DNA of 8,668 nt from Methanosarcinaceae archaeon. Its GTDB lineage: Archaea > Halobacteriota > Methanosarcinia > Methanosarcinales > Methanosarcinaceae. The notes below the pieces were generated by a model, which saw nothing but the letters and a program-made list of their open reading frames with translations, did not search any database and was not told the origin of the DNA. The DNA is taken from the NCBI GenBank assembly GCA_020793555.1, contig DQIO01000316.1, positions 11,376-20,043 on the forward strand. Reading direction: 5' to 3'. The translations under genes and the position numbers were made by a program. Of this stretch, positions 6,126 to 8,668 are shown one piece after another (position 1 is the first letter of the stretch; each line of letters starts with the position of its first letter).

Positions 6126-6263
6126 ATGATTACTCAATGTAATTGTAATTTCAACCTGTATCCTGATTATCCACTGTTTTATAAAAGACTTTCTAAATAC
6201 ACGAATCTGGGTCTTGTTTACAACAAAAAAGGATTTGGATGGTCGAAACTGATAACATATTAA
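6126..6263 (+). CDS. Candidate 45-residue small protein, unknown function
   Basis: ATG at 6126 to TAA at 6261-6263 encodes MITQCNCNFNLYPDYPLFYK and continues to GFGWSKLITY. It is preceded by AAGGGAG (6107-6113), a fair SD 12 bases before the ATG, and by a TATA-like box about 50 bases upstream. The peptide is basic and rich in Tyr/Phe/Asn, with a CxC pair at residues 5-7 and no membrane segment. It fills part of an otherwise gene-free 360-bp gap. The support is only an SD, a promoter-like box and an open frame of modest length, so it may be chance; a leader peptide or small regulator are possibilities. I recognise no relatives. Confidence 0.3.
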   Translation: MITQCNCNFNLYPDYPLFYKRLSKYTNLGLVYNKKGFGWSKLITY

Positions 6264-6402
6264 ACGGCACTTTCATATTATATTGTTAATTGATGTGGGA
6301 AGTTATTTAAGTGTCAAGTTGAATCATTTATTAAGCGTTTGGTAGATTGCTTCTGTCCAAAAAAAGGGATAATGGACTGAAACATAGCAAATCGATCAAT
6401 AA
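6264..6402 (+). other. Gene-free region upstream of the redox operon
   Basis: This region holds no open frame of note. TATA-like runs at about 6271-6282 (ATATTATATTG), 6302-6312 (GTTATTTAAGT) and 6327-6338 (CATTTATTAAGC) are candidate promoters for the operon starting at 6403; I cannot choose among them. AAAAAAAGGGATAA (6359-6372) lies about 30 bases before the start codon. Confidence 0.35.
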
Positions 6403-6903
6403 ATGAGTGGTTACATGAGTGATGTACTAAAAGAGATATCAGTTAATCTTGAAGAACTTGAGACGTTGGACAATGTGCTTGAGATGGCAATTTCTATGGA
6501 AGAGCAGGGCAGGGAGTTCTATCTTGAAAAGGCATCTACTGTCAAAAGCGTGGAAATGATTGGATTATACAATTATCTGGCAGTGGAAGAAGGCAGGCAT
6601 GCCGATTACCTGAGACAATATAGAAAAGATAAAACTGTTTCTGATGTCAGATCCAATGCCCCGGATTTTAAAACATCATTTTCTATGGAGTTCGTTGGTG
6701 ACAGTTTGGGAGAGATTGGTGTACTTCTCGCAGCGCTTCGTCTTGAGCGAAAAAGTGAATATTTTTATACTGAATTTTCAAAACGTGCTGAAAATGAAAA
6801 ACAGCGTGGGTTCTTCGAAAAACTGGCATCTTTTGAAAGGGAGCATTATGAACTCATAGATGGTTTTCTCGAAGAGTCTACACAATTTCGGATGCAGACA
6901 TAA
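6403..6903 (+). CDS. Rubrerythrin-like ferritin-fold diiron protein
   Basis: The protein has four long helices with the diiron ligands of the rubrerythrin family: E33 in SMEEQGREFY, E63xxH66 in VEEGRHADYL, E115 in LRLERKSEYFY and E145xxH148 in FEREHYELIDG. The two-fold 'E + ExxH' pattern is complete. There is no C-terminal rubredoxin domain (no CxxC pair), so it is the short 'rubredoxin-less' type and needs an external electron donor. Family members reduce hydrogen peroxide in the cytoplasm of anaerobes. The start is uncertain: ATG at 6403 lacks an SD and gives 166 residues, while ATG at 6415 has GAGTGG just upstream and gives 162. It lies 33 bp before fprA and is very likely cotranscribed with it, pairing a peroxide reductase with an oxygen reductase. 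Confidence 0.9.
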   Translation: MSGYMSDVLKEISVNLEELETLDNVLEMAISMEEQGREFYLEKASTVKSVEMIGLYNYLAVEEGRHADYLRQYRKDKTVSDVRSNAPDFKTSFSMEFVGDSLGEIGVLLAALRLERKSEYFYTEFSKRAENEKQRGFFEKLASFEREHYELIDGFLEESTQFRMQT

Positions 6904-6936
6904 ATTAATCAATGTTAATATTGGGAGGAATAGGGT

Positions 6937-8142
6937 GTGGATAACGAATACAGTCCGGTAGAATTGGCTAAAGGGGTTTACTGGGTAGGAGTGGTTGACT
7001 GGAACTTACGTGATTTTCATGGTTATGTCACACCAAAAGGGACTACATACAATGCTTATCTGATCGTTGACGAGAAGATCGCGCTTGTGGATACTGTGAA
7101 ATCACATTTTGCAGGAGAACTTATTAAACAGATCCAAAAGATTATTGACCCTACACGTATTGATTATGTAATATCGAACCATGTGGAAATGGATCATTCA
7201 GGTTCTTTGCCTGTACTTATGAGACTAATTCCAAATGCTAAGATCATTGCAACAAAACGAGGCAGGGATGGGTTATGTCAACATTATAGTAGTATAGGAT
7301 GCAAGGACTGGAATTTTGAGGTTGTTGAAACAGGTAGTGAGTTGAACCTTGGTGCCAGGACCTTGATGTTCATTGAAGCCACAATGCTGCACTGGCCTGA
7401 CAGCATGCACACTTACATCAAAGAGGATAAGATACTCCTTTCAAATGATGCCTTTGGACAGCATATTGCTTCGTCACATCGCTTCAATGATGAGGTGGAT
7501 GATGTGATGGATGATGCTGCTGAATATTATGCAAATATCCTGATGCCGTTCGGCTCACAGGTACTCAAGTATGTAGATACGGTGAAGCAACTTGGTATTG
7601 GGATCGACATGATCGCACCATGTCATGGTGTGATATGGCGAAAGGATCCTGCACAGATAATCGCTGCTTATGGGCGGTGGGCAAATGCCGAGACTGTGCC
7701 AAAGGTTCTGATAATCTATGACACGATGTGGAAAAGCACTGAGCGGATGGCAAAGGCGATGATCGATGGTATAAGTGCTACTGGCGTGGAGGTAAAACTC
7801 CTGAACTTGCGAAAGAATGACTGGAGTGCGATCATAAAAGAGGTACTGACTGCACCGGTAATAGCTGTTGGCTCGCCTACGCTTAATAATGGAATGTACC
7901 CATCAGTTGCCGGATTTTTGACATATCTTAAGGGACTTCGACCAAAAGGTAAAAAAGCGGTTGCGTTTGGCTCATTCGGATGGGGCGGCGGTGCTGTGAA
8001 AGCGGTTGAAAAGGAATTGGAGACCGCAGGGTTTGAGATTATTGAACCCGGTTTGCAGGTGAAGTTCAGACCCGATGAGGACGATTTGAGATCTTGCCGT
8101 GAGATGGGTGGCAGGCTCGCAGATATGGCAGAGGGGAAATGA
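6937..8142 (+). CDS. fprA: Flavodiiron protein, F420H2 oxidase type (FprA)
   Basis: This is a 401-residue A-type flavodiiron protein. The N-terminal metallo-beta-lactamase-like domain (about 1-250) carries the full diiron ligand set: H82-x-E84-x-D86-H87 in NHVEMDHSG, H152 in MLHWPDSMHTY, D171 in SNDAFGQH and H230 in APCHGV. The C-terminal flavodoxin domain (about 255-400) has the FMN loops YDTMWKSTE (261-269), SPTLNNG (313-319) and SFGWGGGA (346-353). In methanogens the homologue reduces O2 to water with F420H2; other members use rubredoxin or reduce NO. The start is a GTG at 6937 with a strong SD GGGAGG (6923-6928), favoured over any later ATG. It sits between a rubrerythrin-like gene and an FTR-like gene in a tight plus-strand run, and the FMN would receive electrons from F420H2. 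No extra rubredoxin domain is fused. Confidence 0.96.
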   Translation: MDNEYSPVELAKGVYWVGVVDWNLRDFHGYVTPKGTTYNAYLIVDEKIALVDTVKSHFAGELIKQIQKIIDPTRIDYVISNHVEMDHSGSLPVLMRLIPNAKIIATKRGRDGLCQHYSSIGCKDWNFEVVETGSELNLGARTLMFIEATMLHWPDSMHTYIKEDKILLSNDAFGQHIASSHRFNDEVDDVMDDAAEYYANILMPFGSQVLKYVDTVKQLGIGIDMIAPCHGVIWRKDPAQIIAAYGRWANAETVPKVLIIYDTMWKSTERMAKAMIDGISATGVEVKLLNLRKNDWSAIIKEVLTAPVIAVGSPTLNNGMYPSVAGFLTYLKGLRPKGKKAVAFGSFGWGGGAVKAVEKELETAGFEIIEPGLQVKFRPDEDDLRSCREMGGRLADMAEGK

Positions 8143-8190
8143 CGCTTATCGTATAGAACCAGTAAACAAAAAATATAAGGAGTGATACAT

Positions 8191-8466
8191 GTGGATTTTT
8201 CAAACGACGTTGAAACCGAAATATATGAATCGGCAAAGAAGAATGCAGAGGAAAGTGGATACAAACTAAATCCGGATTATGATATTGTTGTGACTGCAAT
8301 CAAGGCTATATCCTACAATAAACGTGATAAGGGTGAACCATATTGCGGTTGCAGACCTACAACAGGCGACAAAGAAAAGGATAAGGCACTTATATGTCCG
8401 TGCTCACATCGTGATAAGGATATCAAAAAGCGCGGAGCATGCCTGTGCGCATTGTATGTTGCGTGA
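8191..8466 (+). CDS. ftrB: Ferredoxin:thioredoxin reductase catalytic-chain-like protein
   Basis: I place the start at GTG 8191, directly after the SD GGAGTGAT (8179-8186); a GTG at 8182 lies inside the SD and is less likely. The 91-residue protein has the six-cysteine pattern of the FTR catalytic chain: YCGCR (C52, C54), ICPC (C69, C71) and ACLC (C84, C86). By homology C52, C69, C71 and C84 hold a [4Fe-4S] cluster, and C54 with C86 forms the redox-active disulfide that reduces thioredoxin using ferredoxin electrons. FTR-like proteins without the plant-type variable subunit are known in methanogens. The usual first CPC is CGC here, and the His of the final CHC is Leu (85). It follows fprA by 48 bp and is probably cotranscribed, linking oxygen defence to thiol reduction. 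Confidence 0.9.
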   Translation: MDFSNDVETEIYESAKKNAEESGYKLNPDYDIVVTAIKAISYNKRDKGEPYCGCRPTTGDKEKDKALICPCSHRDKDIKKRGACLCALYVA

Positions 8467-8490
8467 AGGGATGATCCCTTTTCATTTTTA
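8466..8490 (+). terminator. Hairpin and U-tract terminator of the redox operon
   Basis: AAGGG (8466-8470) and CCCTT (8476-8480) form a stem around ATGAT; the stem can extend by AT pairs to a tighter loop. TTCATTTTT follows. It starts at the last base of the FTR-like stop codon, so it would end the transcript immediately after this gene. Confidence 0.55.
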
Positions 8491-8668
8491 GGTCAAATAT
8501 AAATTAGTTGGGAGCGGGGGATTGCTTTCTTATATCTATGACATAGTGTCAGAATTCGATTTGAGTTATCATTGTTATGTTGATAATATCCGAAAATCCA
8601 TCTTATATTGTAACTATTCAGCTATGCATAAACGTTGTCGGTAGATTGAATAGTTCATAAATAGATAG
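8491..8668. other. Non-coding tail with short inverted repeats
   Basis: I see no credible open frame here. AACTATTCA (8612-8620) and TGAATAGTT (8647-8655) are perfect nine-base inverted repeats 26 bp apart. TTATCA near 8567-8572 pairs with TGATAA near 8581-8586, and TGACA-TAG-TGTCA occurs near 8538-8550. They could be parts of a terminator, a promoter region for the next gene or the edge of a small element; the window ends too soon to tell. Confidence 0.35.

Noticed and set aside
7565..8299. Minus-strand open frames of 62-182 codons over fprA and the FTR-like gene
   Set aside because: They are antisense to well-supported plus-strand genes, and their Ser/Pro/His-rich composition is typical of shadows.
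1..8668. CRISPR array or tRNA/rRNA genes
   Set aside because: No regularly spaced 25-40 bp repeats were seen, and no tRNA cloverleaf or rRNA-like stretch was recognised on either strand by eye.

Overview
The window looks archaeal, most likely from a methanogen or methane-oxidising relative of the Methanosarcinales. The basis is a flavodiiron protein of the F420H2-oxidase (FprA) type next to a rubrerythrin-like protein and a ferredoxin:thioredoxin-reductase-like (FTR) protein, an archaeal-type inositol-1-phosphate synthase, archaeal Shine-Dalgarno sites (GGAGG, GGAGTGAT, GGGTGGT), GTG starts and TATA-like boxes. The lineage is an inference from gene content.

Left block (1-1982, minus strand): two consecutive alpha-helical repeat proteins. 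The first transcribed (1515-1982) is a small HEAT-like protein with a C-terminal zinc ribbon. The second (1-1463) is larger, has HEAT-like helices and ends in a SEC-C zinc motif that the window edge cuts off. Its open frame was confirmed by translating the minus strand codon by codon from the ATG at 1463 to base 1. A nested inverted repeat (2004-2067) lies in the presumed leader of this pair.

Middle block (about 2140-4931): an AT-rich three-gene cassette lies between two decayed copies of the 3' end of a type I restriction specificity gene (hsdS). The copies are direct repeats of about 134 bp matching at roughly 119 positions. Copy A has a nonsense codon and copy B has lost one base. The cassette encodes a 402-residue protein of unknown function, a winged-helix protein resembling Panacea/SocA antitoxins, and a PIN-domain RNase with all four catalytic acids. 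Genes 1 and 2 overlap (TGATG) and genes 2 and 3 are 15 bp apart, so this reads as one operon, probably a three-component toxin-antitoxin or defence module. It is the most novel part of the window.

Right block (4939-8668): ino1 (minus) makes inositol-1-phosphate for archaeal phospholipids. It diverges from a plus-strand block across a 360-bp gap that contains a candidate 45-codon small gene (6126-6263). The plus-strand genes rubrerythrin-like, fprA and FTR-like lie 33 and 48 bp apart and end at a hairpin-plus-U terminator (8466-8490). They form a plausible oxygen/peroxide defence and thiol-redox operon. The last 180 bases are non-coding as far as can be seen and carry short inverted repeats.
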